The position numbers and the translations under genes were made by a program. Of a stretch of DNA of 64,000 nt, positions 36,495 to 45,118 are shown in pieces (position 1 is the first letter of the stretch; each line of letters opens with the position of its first letter). The DNA lies in the NCBI RefSeq assembly GCF_003725795.1, contig NZ_RBEE01000023.1:611543-675542 (forward strand). Direction: 5' to 3'. Under the pieces are notes generated by a model. It did not search any database. It was given only the letters and a program-made list of their open reading frames with translations, and had not been told where the DNA came from. The stretch comes from Pedobacter jejuensis. GTDB taxonomy: Bacteria; Bacteroidota; Bacteroidia; Sphingobacteriales; Sphingobacteriaceae.

Positions 36495-38135
36495 TTAGGG
36501 ATTAATTTTGTTGGGTTGATTTGTAATTTGATAGAGATAAACGCTAACATCAGCCGTGTTTGATGTTTTAATAAACTTCCCTATTTTCGATAATTCTGTT
36601 TTTAAATTTGCTGCAGGAAGATTCTTATTTTCGTAATACCATTTTGGCATGCTAATAGGATCACCAACATTTGATAGAAATTTGTTGTTAAAGATAACCC
36701 AAACTCTTTTATTATTTTTAATTTTTTTAAAATCTGAATCCAATTTCGCGTTATATTCAGCAAGATTTTTAGAATTCCATCTAAAATCCTGACCTTCAAT
36801 AGCATTAAACTTATATTTTTTTAAATTCGAGTAAACTTTAAATCCGGGCAATTCATTCCAATAAACATAAACAGCATCTCCAGCTTTAAATTCTTTGTTT
36901 ATCATATCAAATGACTCTTTTTGATATGATTTTTTGTGTTTATAAAATGTAGCACTGTTTGTAATAGATTGAAAGGATTGAATTACAAGTGAGATTAATA
37001 GTAGGAAAACGATAATGATTTTTAATGGCTTACTCCTAATTAAACAGTCCAAACCGATACCTATCAATAGCATAAAGATTGGTGTTAAAAACAGCCAAAA
37101 CCTTTCTGTTAGCGGATAAAGTTCTAAGCCAGAAGCAAGCAATACCAATAGCAGTGGAAACACCAGTACATTAAAATTTTGGAGCGACTTTTTAAAACTA
37201 AAATAAATTCCTGCACCCAATAAGATAAATGGCAAGAATGGCATCTTAATAAATGGAGTATAAAAATGAGTTTGCGTTCCCGATTCAACAAAATTCCAAA
37301 GTAAACCCATAGGATAATCCAACATCCTGTAAAAGCTTGTAAAAAACCAACTTAAATCTAAAACAGATTTAGGTGGTAATGGCATAAAATCTCCATAAAA
37401 TCTAAACCAATTAACTACCCATTCAGCATCTGGAGTTTTATTAATAAAAAAAACAAACAGTAAAATAAAACTTATCAACCAGATGATAAATGGTATTAAA
37501 CTTTTAAATAAAATATTCCATTGTTTTTTTATCAAATAGTAAATCGATAAGCCTAAACCAATGCCACCTAATATAAAAATTGCAGAAAACGAAAACCAAA
37601 GTGTAATAGATCCGCCTAAACTCCAGATAATTATTTCTTTAAAACCGTTTAGTGTTCTATATTTAATAAACAGGTAAAATGATAAAATCGAACATAGCAA
37701 TTCGGTAGAATATTGCTTAATCTCTACAGAGTGATAAATAAATGCCGGCGAAATACATAAAATCGCCATTGCAACCAAAATACCAGTGCGTTTTAAGAAA
37801 TACTTTGTAACTGGAATAAATATTAGGATTGATAATAATCCTGATAAAAGCGGTACGATTCTTAATCCATACTCATTATGACCAAAAATATTTAGAAATA
37901 ATTTTACTATTAAAAGAAATCCTATTGGTGCCTTTTGCTGATAATCTAATGGTTTTGTTAATAGCTGCTGAAAGTTAAAATTTAACAAACTTGATGCTAA
38001 ATAGCCCTCATCCAACCACAAAGACCTATTGATGAAGTAATGGTATAATCTTAAAAATACGCCTAAAACTATAATTAATAAAAATAAATAATAACTGAAT
38101 TTATCTTTCAGAGCGCTTTTTAATGGGAATGGCAT
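36495..38135 (-). CDS. GT-C membrane glycosyltransferase (family 39/83, ArnT-like)
   Basis: This 546-residue integral membrane enzyme has about ten to twelve hydrophobic segments and the family's first-loop signature NRSLWLDEGYLASSLL, whose Asp-Glu coordinates metal. This is followed by KAPIGFLLIVKLFLNIFGHNEYGLRI. Enzymes of this fold take sugars from polyprenyl-phosphate donors on the periplasmic side. The soluble C-terminal portion (about 400-546) is periplasmic. It is divergent from the HAD/UbiA genes beginning at 38206. Confidence 0.85.
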   Translation of the reverse strand: MPFPLKSALKDKFSYYLFLLIIVLGVFLRLYHYFINRSLWLDEGYLASSLLNFNFQQLLTKPLDYQQKAPIGFLLIVKLFLNIFGHNEYGLRIVPLLSGLLSILIFIPVTKYFLKRTGILVAMAILCISPAFIYHSVEIKQYSTELLCSILSFYLFIKYRTLNGFKEIIIWSLGGSITLWFSFSAIFILGGIGLGLSIYYLIKKQWNILFKSLIPFIIWLISFILLFVFFINKTPDAEWVVNWFRFYGDFMPLPPKSVLDLSWFFTSFYRMLDYPMGLLWNFVESGTQTHFYTPFIKMPFLPFILLGAGIYFSFKKSLQNFNVLVFPLLLVLLASGLELYPLTERFWLFLTPIFMLLIGIGLDCLIRSKPLKIIIVFLLLISLVIQSFQSITNSATFYKHKKSYQKESFDMINKEFKAGDAVYVYWNELPGFKVYSNLKKYKFNAIEGQDFRWNSKNLAEYNAKLDSDFKKIKNNKRVWVIFNNKFLSNVGDPISMPKWYYENKNLPAANLKTELSKIGKFIKTSNTADVSVYLYQITNQPNKINP

Positions 38136-38205
38136 GCAAATAGACCGTCGGGATTTTATGCAATATCGGAATTTTTAATAATTTTACATAAATAAATCAC
38201 CCCCT

Positions 38206-38901
38206 GTGCATAATATCTCTCTGAATAATTTAGAGGTAGTAGTTTTTGATGTTGATGGTACCTTATATAATCAAAGCCTTCTCAGAAAAAAAATGCTATT
38301 CTCCTTAATGAAGTATTTTGTTTTTCGTCCCTGGAAGATTAACGAATTATTTATTCTATACCATTTCCGAAAAGAAAGAGAGCAAAACAAAGGATTTAAA
38401 GGTCCAAATCTTAATGAACAACAATATATATGGTGCAGGCAAAAAGTAAATCAACCGATTGATAAGATTAAAGAAGTTGTAAGTAAATGGATATTCAACT
38501 ATCCCAATCAATTTTTAAAGGCATGCACATATCCCGGCATTCATCTGTTGTTTAAATCACTTGCCGAAAAAAATATTCGTATCGCGATCTATTCTGATTA
38601 CGATTCCATAGAAAAGATGAAAGCTATGGAGCTAAAAGCCGATCTATATGTTAGTTCAACTGATGCTCAAATCAATGCATTCAAACCTAATCCTGATGGG
38701 TTAGAATTTATATGTACTAAATTTGGCATCACAGATAAAAATCAATGCTTATTTATCGGCGACCGATTGGAACTGGATGGCGAATGCGCAAAAGCAGCAG
38801 GTGTTCCATTCGTATTGGTGAATGATGTAAGTGTAAATAATTCCCTATTTAAAAACCTCTCAAAACAAGTGCTTAATGTTGTTAAGCAGGAAACATTATG
38901 A
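38206..38901 (+). CDS. HAD-superfamily phosphatase, possibly for a prenyl-phospho-sugar 5-phosphate
   Basis: This 231-residue HAD hydrolase has nucleophile Asp15 and acid/base Asp17 in VVVFDVDGTLYN, a Lys/Asn block (FKPNPDG) and metal-binding LFIGDRLELDGE. GTG at 38206 is the only start that keeps the DxD motif. Its TGA overlaps the next ATG (ATGA), so it is coupled to the UbiA-type enzyme. HAD-UbiA pairs and fusions act in phosphoribosyl-prenol pathways, so dephosphorylation of a prenyl-phospho-phosphoribose is inferred. Confidence 0.85.
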   Translation: MHNISLNNLEVVVFDVDGTLYNQSLLRKKMLFSLMKYFVFRPWKINELFILYHFRKEREQNKGFKGPNLNEQQYIWCRQKVNQPIDKIKEVVSKWIFNYPNQFLKACTYPGIHLLFKSLAEKNIRIAIYSDYDSIEKMKAMELKADLYVSSTDAQINAFKPNPDGLEFICTKFGITDKNQCLFIGDRLELDGECAKAAGVPFVLVNDVSVNNSLFKNLSKQVLNVVKQETL

Positions 38902-39953
38902 TCGATAAAATCACATATCCCCAAGATCCGGAATCTTCAGAGAAGCCAAAAGAAACTGAACTCCGACGTGCAGGTTTAAAAGAATATGTTACCATAGCTC
39001 GGCCAGATAATTGGGTAAAAAACCTATTTATGGTACCTGGGATGCTTTTTGCATTATCTATATTTCACACTCCCTTAAATTCAGCACTTATCATAAAAAT
39101 CATTTTGGGTGTTGTAAGCATGTGCTTGATAGCATCTGCAAATTATGTTATAAACGAATATTTAGACGCGGGTTTCGATAAATTCCACCCTTTAAAGAGG
39201 AAAAGATCAGCGGTGGTAACCATGATCAATCCAACAATTGTTTATACAGAATACGCAGTTTTGGCGGTTATAGGTATTGGCCTTTCCTCTTTCGTATCAA
39301 TAAAATTTATGTCGGTAGCCACGTTTTTATTGATAATGGGAATAATTTATAATGTGAAACCATTCAGAAGTAAAGACCGTGTATTTCTTGATGTTTTAAG
39401 TGAATCGGTAAATAACCCAATTCGCTTTGCGGCAGGCTGGTTTATATTTAGTCCTGCTTTAGGGATTCCCAGTAGTAAATGGGATTTAAATTGGATTAAC
39501 ACCTTCCCTCCTGTTAGTATAATCATCGCTTATTGGATGGGTGGTGCATTTTTAATGGCTACAAAAAGATTTGCCGAATATAGGTTAATTGATAACCCAA
39601 AAATGGCTGGTTTATACCGCAAATCATTTAAGATTTACAATGAAAATAGCTTACTGGTTTCGATGTTTTTTTATGCAATAACCTGCGCCTTTTTTATGGG
39701 AATATTCTTAATAAAAGATAGAATTGAGCTTTTGGTGAGCTTCCCGTTTTTTGCTTTGCTGTTCTCCTGGTATCTTAAAATAGGATTGTTAGATGATTCG
39801 CCGGTTCAGGGCTCTGAAAAACTATATACCAGAAAATGGTTTATGCTTTATTTGGCACTTTTTACGGCCTTACTTTGTGTACTCATGTTTGTTGATATTC
39901 CTTGGTTACACTGGTTTTTAAATAACGCAAATAATTACAATTACGATTCTTAA
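38898..39953 (+). CDS. UbiA-family prenyl-phosphate phosphoribosyltransferase-like membrane protein
   Basis: This is a multi-spanning (about nine helix) UbiA-superfamily protein of 351 residues. It has the variant motif seen in decaprenyl-phosphate phosphoribosyltransferases: RPDNWVKN (35-42) and NEYLDAGFDKFHPLKRKR (86-103), with conserved Asn/Asp and the HPxKRxR block. The second Asp-rich motif area holds RVFLDVLSESVNNPIR. Such enzymes attach phosphoribose from PRPP to a polyprenyl phosphate. It overlaps the HAD gene and is followed by a flavin oxidoreductase gene 5 bp later, an order that recalls decaprenyl-phosphoryl-arabinose synthesis in mycobacteria. Quinone or heme prenyltransferase roles are less likely given these motifs. 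Confidence 0.8.
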   Translation: MIDKITYPQDPESSEKPKETELRRAGLKEYVTIARPDNWVKNLFMVPGMLFALSIFHTPLNSALIIKIILGVVSMCLIASANYVINEYLDAGFDKFHPLKRKRSAVVTMINPTIVYTEYAVLAVIGIGLSSFVSIKFMSVATFLLIMGIIYNVKPFRSKDRVFLDVLSESVNNPIRFAAGWFIFSPALGIPSSKWDLNWINTFPPVSIIIAYWMGGAFLMATKRFAEYRLIDNPKMAGLYRKSFKIYNENSLLVSMFFYAITCAFFMGIFLIKDRIELLVSFPFFALLFSWYLKIGLLDDSPVQGSEKLYTRKWFMLYLALFTALLCVLMFVDIPWLHWFLNNANNYNYDS

Positions 39954-39958
39954 AATTG

Positions 39959-41395
39959 ATGAAAAACGATAACTATGATTTAATTGTTGTTGGGACTGGT
40001 TTTGCTTCATCATTCTTTTTACAAAAATATCTAGCCAAAAATAAAGGAAATAAAAAAGTTTTGGTTTTGGAGAGAGGCTATTTTTACAGCCATGCAGAAA
40101 AGCTTAAAGCGAGAAGAGGAGAAAGTTTACCCGATATCAAATACGAACAAAAATGGGATTCGCTTGTAGAAAATTTTAATCCAAAAAAAGATTGGCATTT
40201 TACAACCGGATATGGTGGCAGCTCAAATTGCTGGTGGGGTTGCACACCACGTTTTATGCCATCTGATTTTAAAATGAATTCGCTTTTTGGAGTTGCTCAA
40301 GATTGGCCAATTTCTTACGACGATATCGAACCTTATTACGATGAAGCTGAAGAAATTATGCAAATTTCAGGTCCAGATGATACACCATTTCCGAAGAAAG
40401 GGAAATATCCCCTTCCAGCGCATAGATTTAGCAAGGTAGATGAAATTTTAAATAAAAAATATGGCAATCAATATATAAGCCAACCCACTGCAAGGGCGAG
40501 CCGCGCAACTGCAAGTAGAAATGCATGCATGGCATCAAGCACTTGCGGCACATGCCCTGTTGATGCAAAGTTTAGCATTGAAAACTCTGGTATGATGGTT
40601 TACCAAAACCCGCAAGTAGAAATTATCTATGGAGCCCAGGTTTATAAATTAGAAATGGTAAATGATGTAGCTAGAAAAGTTTGCTACATGAAAGATGAAA
40701 AAGAATATACTGCTGAAGGGGAAGTTATCGCACTAGGTGCAAATCCATTTTTCAACACAAACATTTTATTAAATTCTGGCGATAAAAATAAATTCACAGG
40801 TAAAGGTTTTGGTGAACAATTGGGCATTCAGGTACTGATATATTTAGATAATTTGAGTAATGCAGGTGGCAGTACCTGGGTAAATGCAAATGGTTATATG
40901 CTTTACGATGGGCAACACAGAAAAGATTATGCAGCCTGCTTGATTGAAGTAAATAATGCACCATTTATTAGGTTTGAAGAAAATAAGTGGCTTAACATTG
41001 CGAGTTTTAGATTGGTTTTTGAAGATTTACCAGATGATAAAAATTACATCACAACATCTGCAAATAAATTGAAACCTGAAGTGCATTATGATGGTCGTTC
41101 TGATTATGCGGAGAAAGCCTTCAAAAACGCCAAAATAGAGTTACCTAAAATTTTATCCTGCTTGCCGGTTGAACGCTTAAAGTATCTGGACCCATTTCCA
41201 AACGAAGGTCATATTATTGGCGGAACGAGAATGTCTGCAAATGCAGAAACGGGTGTGGTAGATAAATATTTAGTGCACCACAAATATAGAAATGTGTTTG
41301 TTTTAGGTGCAGGGGCTTTCACTACATATAGTGCTGCTAACCCCAGCTTAACGCTATCTGCCCTATCTTTATTTGCAGCTGATAAAATGTTTTAA
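39959..41395 (+). CDS. GMC-family flavin oxidoreductase (dehydrogenase large subunit)
   Basis: This 478-residue FAD enzyme of the glucose-methanol-choline family has dinucleotide loop VVGTGFASS (10-18), GYGGSSNCWWG (84-94) and the C-terminal SAANPSLTLSALS. Three Cys (190, 196, 199, ending CGTCP) match the place where related FAD-dependent sugar dehydrogenases hold an Fe-S cluster, although the spacing is C-x5-C-x2-C. No signal peptide; the ATG at 39959 is used instead of an overlapping TTG. It is followed 2 bp later by a small RR-leader protein. It may oxidise a lipid-linked or polymer sugar; the substrate is not known. Confidence 0.85.
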   Translation: MKNDNYDLIVVGTGFASSFFLQKYLAKNKGNKKVLVLERGYFYSHAEKLKARRGESLPDIKYEQKWDSLVENFNPKKDWHFTTGYGGSSNCWWGCTPRFMPSDFKMNSLFGVAQDWPISYDDIEPYYDEAEEIMQISGPDDTPFPKKGKYPLPAHRFSKVDEILNKKYGNQYISQPTARASRATASRNACMASSTCGTCPVDAKFSIENSGMMVYQNPQVEIIYGAQVYKLEMVNDVARKVCYMKDEKEYTAEGEVIALGANPFFNTNILLNSGDKNKFTGKGFGEQLGIQVLIYLDNLSNAGGSTWVNANGYMLYDGQHRKDYAACLIEVNNAPFIRFEENKWLNIASFRLVFEDLPDDKNYITTSANKLKPEVHYDGRSDYAEKAFKNAKIELPKILSCLPVERLKYLDPFPNEGHIIGGTRMSANAETGVVDKYLVHHKYRNVFVLGAGAFTTYSAANPSLTLSALSLFAADKMF

Positions 41396-41397
41396 TT

Positions 41398-41826
41398 ATG
41401 GAAAGAAGAAGCTTTTTATTATTATCGGGTGTGCTGGTTGGTATGGTTGCAATTCCACCATCACTCTATTTTGTTTCGCCAGGCATAAAAAAATACGCAG
41501 CTAAGCTAATCGAGAAAGAATTGTCATACTTAAAACTAGATAAAGAAGGACTAAATAATTACATCAACGATTATTTTAAGAATGCATCCAATAACGTAAT
41601 GGCGAATGTAAAATGGAAAGTTTTATATTATGGAAGAAGTAACTCGAACAGTTCTAACAATGTAAATGACCTTTTACGATACTATCTTTTATCAACCGAT
41701 TTCTTTTTAAACCAAATGAATGTAGAAAAAACAGTTAAATACTTAGGAATTTTCGATCCTTATAAAAGCCCAGTAGCCAATCCATTTTCATACATCCTAT
41801 TGCCTGATAACCAACAAATTACCTAA
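41398..41826 (+). CDS. Small RR-leader protein, probable partner of the adjacent GMC dehydrogenase
   Basis: I do not recognise a named domain. The 142-residue protein starts MERRSFLLLSGVLVGMVAIPP, an RR-containing hydrophobic leader like a Tat signal or membrane anchor. The rest is helical and polar. The place and size match the small subunit (gluconate 2-dehydrogenase subunit 3 type) that escorts cytoplasmic-looking GMC subunits across the membrane. It begins 2 bp after the GMC stop. Its TAA overlaps the TAG of the convergent gene by two bases. Confidence 0.65.
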   Translation: MERRSFLLLSGVLVGMVAIPPSLYFVSPGIKKYAAKLIEKELSYLKLDKEGLNNYINDYFKNASNNVMANVKWKVLYYGRSNSNSSNNVNDLLRYYLLSTDFFLNQMNVEKTVKYLGIFDPYKSPVANPFSYILLPDNQQIT

Positions 41827-42791
41827 ATCAGCTCTTTGTAAATCTGCTTATAAATACTGGTAGTTAATGGGTTTTTTAGAATTATCTTCAAACTTTGTTT
41901 TAAGAAATAAGGATAATCTTTTTTTTGCAACGCAATATTTATTTGTTCAAGAATAATATCGTTAGATAGCATTTTCTCTAACTGCTTTAAAGCCAAATTT
42001 GTAATGCCCGACTCTAGGTTATTAAAATTATTGCTAGTAAATAACTCATCTAAATAACTATCCATAAATAGCTTTTGCCTTTGCCCCCAATAGTGAAACA
42101 CTACATCATTGGCAGGTCTTATTTCGGTAACCTTTTGAAGCACTAAAGAGAATGCAAGCTGCTCACTAACAAACCATTTCGAATTCTGGTAAAATTGATA
42201 AGTTAAGTCTGCTACATCTTCCATATAAGATGAAAAATCGCTATTTAATGCTAATAAGCCAGTATTCCAGCTGTAGTCATTTTCATCAAACTTTACAGTT
42301 TCATTATTCATTTTTAAAACTCTTCCCGAAATAAATTTCATAAAAGATAAAGGGAAATGTGCTTGATTAAATACTGCAAATTCCGATATCGCATCACCTA
42401 ATCTGTATTCGCGTTTGTGTAAAAAGCTTTTTCCTTTAACAAATGAGTTTAAAATTTTTGATGGATTCTTTATAAAAAACGTATCTGTATCGACAAAAAA
42501 TAGATGTTCATTGGGATATTTTTTAAAGGTTAAATCAATAACACCAACCTTTTTTAAATGGTTGAATGTGGTTCCCTTTAAAAATTGCCGTTCCAAATCT
42601 TCCGTAAGTAATACATATTCAATATTTAATGATGGAAGATGCGTTTTAAATGCCTCAGGATTATCCGTGTAAATAACAAACCTCAAGTTATTCAAATTCG
42701 GCTTCCAACTAAGAAAACTATAAATACAAAAGATTGCTCTCTTATACTCCAAGTCACTTCCATAAGATAATAGCACAAAATTTTTAAACAT
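41823..42791 (-). CDS. GT-A-fold glycosyltransferase (GT8-like)
   Basis: This 322-residue protein resembles nucleotide-sugar transferases with a DxD metal motif: HLFFVDTDTFFIKNP near residue 98. The upstream region FVIYTDNPEAF and later NTGLLALNSDF are consistent with GT8-like or related retaining enzymes. Sugar and linkage are unknown. It is transcribed alone, and a Bacteroidota -7 match (CAAATATA on the + strand at 42855-42862) lies 64 bp upstream. Confidence 0.7.
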   Translation of the reverse strand: MFKNFVLLSYGSDLEYKRAIFCIYSFLSWKPNLNNLRFVIYTDNPEAFKTHLPSLNIEYVLLTEDLERQFLKGTTFNHLKKVGVIDLTFKKYPNEHLFFVDTDTFFIKNPSKILNSFVKGKSFLHKREYRLGDAISEFAVFNQAHFPLSFMKFISGRVLKMNNETVKFDENDYSWNTGLLALNSDFSSYMEDVADLTYQFYQNSKWFVSEQLAFSLVLQKVTEIRPANDVVFHYWGQRQKLFMDSYLDELFTSNNFNNLESGITNLALKQLEKMLSNDIILEQINIALQKKDYPYFLKQSLKIILKNPLTTSIYKQIYKELI

Positions 42792-43439
42792 AGATGATTT
42801 TCGGCAATTAAAAAAGGTTTTTAAGTAGAGATGGTAACCTTAATTTTTGCAATGCAAATATATAACTATTAAAATTAACACTTATTTTATTAAGGAATTG
42901 GAAAGTGGTTTAAGCAAAAAGCAAATAAATGGGATAAGTTATTTCCTTTGAAAACAATTTTTGAAATAATCAATATTTATTAGAGTGTTGATTTTAATAC
43001 CTTGAGGACTATTTAGATAAAGCAAGAAGATAATAAAAAGTTAATTTCTATGGCATGATAATTTTTTAAAAATTATCATATATTGCGATATGAATAATGC
43101 AAAACATCAAACACAACAGAAATAAAATGTTTTGTATTTTTCTTAATACAAAAACAAACTCGAACCAAGCAATATTAAATAAACGGCACATTATCAGGTA
43201 ATTATAAAATAAAAATCAACAAATTTGATTGTAATTGAAATGTCATAATTACAAATTATTTTTAATTTTATTTCATACTTAATTTTAATGATAAACCAGC
43301 TTTAATACCTTTTAACAACCTTAATGAATAAAAATATAATCTTTATAAAATTTTAGCGAGCAAATTAATACACAATAATCAAATTATCCCCCGTTTTAGA
43401 AGCAACAAACAATTATTAATTTATCTTTAACAAATTTTA
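42792..43439. other. Long AT-rich divergent intergenic region with palindromes
   Basis: This 648-bp gap separates the GT gene (-) from the beta-helix lipoprotein gene (+). It has a candidate -7 element for the minus gene (42855-42862), a 25-bp near-perfect palindrome (43055-43079) and an 8-bp inverted repeat (TTGTAATT at 43229-43236, AATTACAA at 43247-43254). No ORF or structured RNA is seen. The low GC and palindromes suggest a regulated, possibly foreign, junction. Confidence 0.5.
43055..43079. repeat. 25-bp palindrome
   Basis: The left 12-bp arm ATGATAATTTTT and its exact complement flank a single T. It lies about 260 bp upstream of the GT start and 360 bp upstream of the lipoprotein start. 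This is too far for a simple terminator of either gene, so an operator or orphan hairpin is possible. Confidence 0.6.
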
Positions 43440-44744
43440 ATGAGAATCACCAAAAAAATGCATCTTTTCATAGCTCTAATTGTTATTCTATTTGCGGCAT
43501 GCAAAAAAAATACAACTCCTGAAGAGATAAAATCTGAAACATCTGTTGTACTTCCTATAACTAGTCCAACGCCAACAACACCGGTGGCTATAATTCCATC
43601 GTACGAGGTTGGTACAGGTTCCGGTTATTTGACAATCGATGGGAAATCTTTAGACTTATCATCAATTAAACTTATAAAAGTAAAAGGAGGCACTTACAAA
43701 GGCATCTACATCAAGAATATTTTAGCTTCATCTTCAAGTCCAGTAAAAATTGTTAACAACGGACAGGTAAATATATCTGAAGGTATGGAAACGGACAATG
43801 TTAGTTACGTAACAATATCTGGAGACGCAATTAACAGTTTAACCTACGGATTTGCTTTCGAAAATATTGCTTTAAGAGCGATAAAACTGAATGGACTTAT
43901 GAACGGTGTTACGCTGAAGAATATGAGTTTCAAAAATGTAAATGATTATTGCATTGCAGGAGAGAAAACAAATGGAAGTAATTTAGCTTTCAATGGGACT
44001 TCAAATACTAGAGTTGAAAATTTTAAAATTTTAAACTGTCTTTTTGATAATGCTGGTCAAATCTCCTTTGGAGGCAACCTAAACGAGAACGAGGATACAG
44101 GCCTTTTTAAAGGCGTTGAAATCGCTAATAATATATTTCAAAACACAAATGCTGGAAGCGTTTGTGCATTTACCAATGTACAGGATTATGACATCCATCA
44201 CAACATCGTGAATAATATCAATCAATCAACCAATAATCATAACGGCGTTTTCTACATGCAGGGTAATGGTGTTTTTCACGATAATAAATTAACTAACTAT
44301 CAAGGAAATGCCATAAGAATGTGGATATATTCAAGAGGCAATTCTCCGGCTACAGTCGAAATATACAACAACATTTGCTATAACACAAGAAAATACGGAG
44401 GTTTTGAAATTCAACAATTTGATAGAAACATCATTGCTGGAAAAACAACTTTTGTAAATGCTAAAGTGTACAATAATACGGTTGGTAAAATGAATACATC
44501 AAAAGATTGGGAAGGTCAAATATTAGATTTATATAATTTTGGTGGTACTTTAGATTATTATAACAATTTAGGATTTGAATTATATAAAGCGCAAGGCACT
44601 ATAACAGATATGATAAATTATAATGGAAATGCTGCTAAAACAAATATTTCGAATAACAAATATTTCGCTCAACAATCAAGTGCTGTAGCAGACATAAGCA
44701 AATTCACCTCGCTATTTGCTGGAATTGGTTCAGCAGGAATATAA
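43440..44744 (+). CDS. Lipoprotein with right-handed parallel beta-helix repeats
   Basis: This 434-residue protein has a lipobox signal (VILFAACKK; lipidated Cys near residue 21), a Thr/Pro-rich spacer, and many Asn/Gly/Ile-rich repeats of the parallel beta-helix type (VRSN-like turns such as GVEIANNIFQN and VEIYNNICYN). Beta-helix proteins in polysaccharide loci are often lyases, epimerases or glycan-binding proteins. No catalytic motif is clear, so the function is open. It stands alone with a strong terminator downstream. Confidence 0.8.
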   Translation: MRITKKMHLFIALIVILFAACKKNTTPEEIKSETSVVLPITSPTPTTPVAIIPSYEVGTGSGYLTIDGKSLDLSSIKLIKVKGGTYKGIYIKNILASSSSPVKIVNNGQVNISEGMETDNVSYVTISGDAINSLTYGFAFENIALRAIKLNGLMNGVTLKNMSFKNVNDYCIAGEKTNGSNLAFNGTSNTRVENFKILNCLFDNAGQISFGGNLNENEDTGLFKGVEIANNIFQNTNAGSVCAFTNVQDYDIHHNIVNNINQSTNNHNGVFYMQGNGVFHDNKLTNYQGNAIRMWIYSRGNSPATVEIYNNICYNTRKYGGFEIQQFDRNIIAGKTTFVNAKVYNNTVGKMNTSKDWEGQILDLYNFGGTLDYYNNLGFELYKAQGTITDMINYNGNAAKTNISNNKYFAQQSSAVADISKFTSLFAGIGSAGI

Positions 44745-44766
44745 TAATACTAGGTAAGAAATTTTG

Positions 44767-44802
44767 AGGTTCGTATAATAAAATTTACGAACCTTTTTTT
44801 TT
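44767..44802 (+). terminator. Rho-independent terminator after the beta-helix lipoprotein
   Basis: A 9-bp perfect stem (AGGTTCGTA at 44767-44775, TACGAACCT at 44786-44794) closes a 10-nt loop and is followed by eight Ts. It isolates the lipoprotein gene. Confidence 0.88.
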
Positions 44803-45118
44803 ATATAATTAGAGTAAGTTGTTCTTAAAAACTTGATAATAAAGCGATTTTCAATAAAATTTCAAAACCAAATGAAATGTTTTATATCTTAGCAAGATAA
44901 TTCCCTATTATACAACACTCTTCAGATGAATTTAACCTTTATAGACTATAAAAGTCTGTACAACTTATTTTTTTTAAAATTAATGATGCGTCTAAATAGC
45001 GTCTATCATATTTTATATATTAATTCTAACTTTTCGCAAACTACATAAGCCCTATTCATATCTTATAAAGCATAATATCAAGTCCTATAACTTGATTACT
45101 ACAATCATCCCAACAATA
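44803..45118. other. AT-rich intergenic region before the GT-C gene
   Basis: After the terminator, about 315 bp of AT-rich sequence leads to the GT-C/GtrB pair. I see no ORF, repeat or consensus promoter pair in it. Confidence 0.4.

Noticed and set aside
43229..43254. TTGTAATT/AATTACAA inverted repeat as an operator of the beta-helix gene
   Set aside because: It is a short AT-only repeat in an AT-rich gap, about 190 bp from the start codon; chance is a sufficient explanation.
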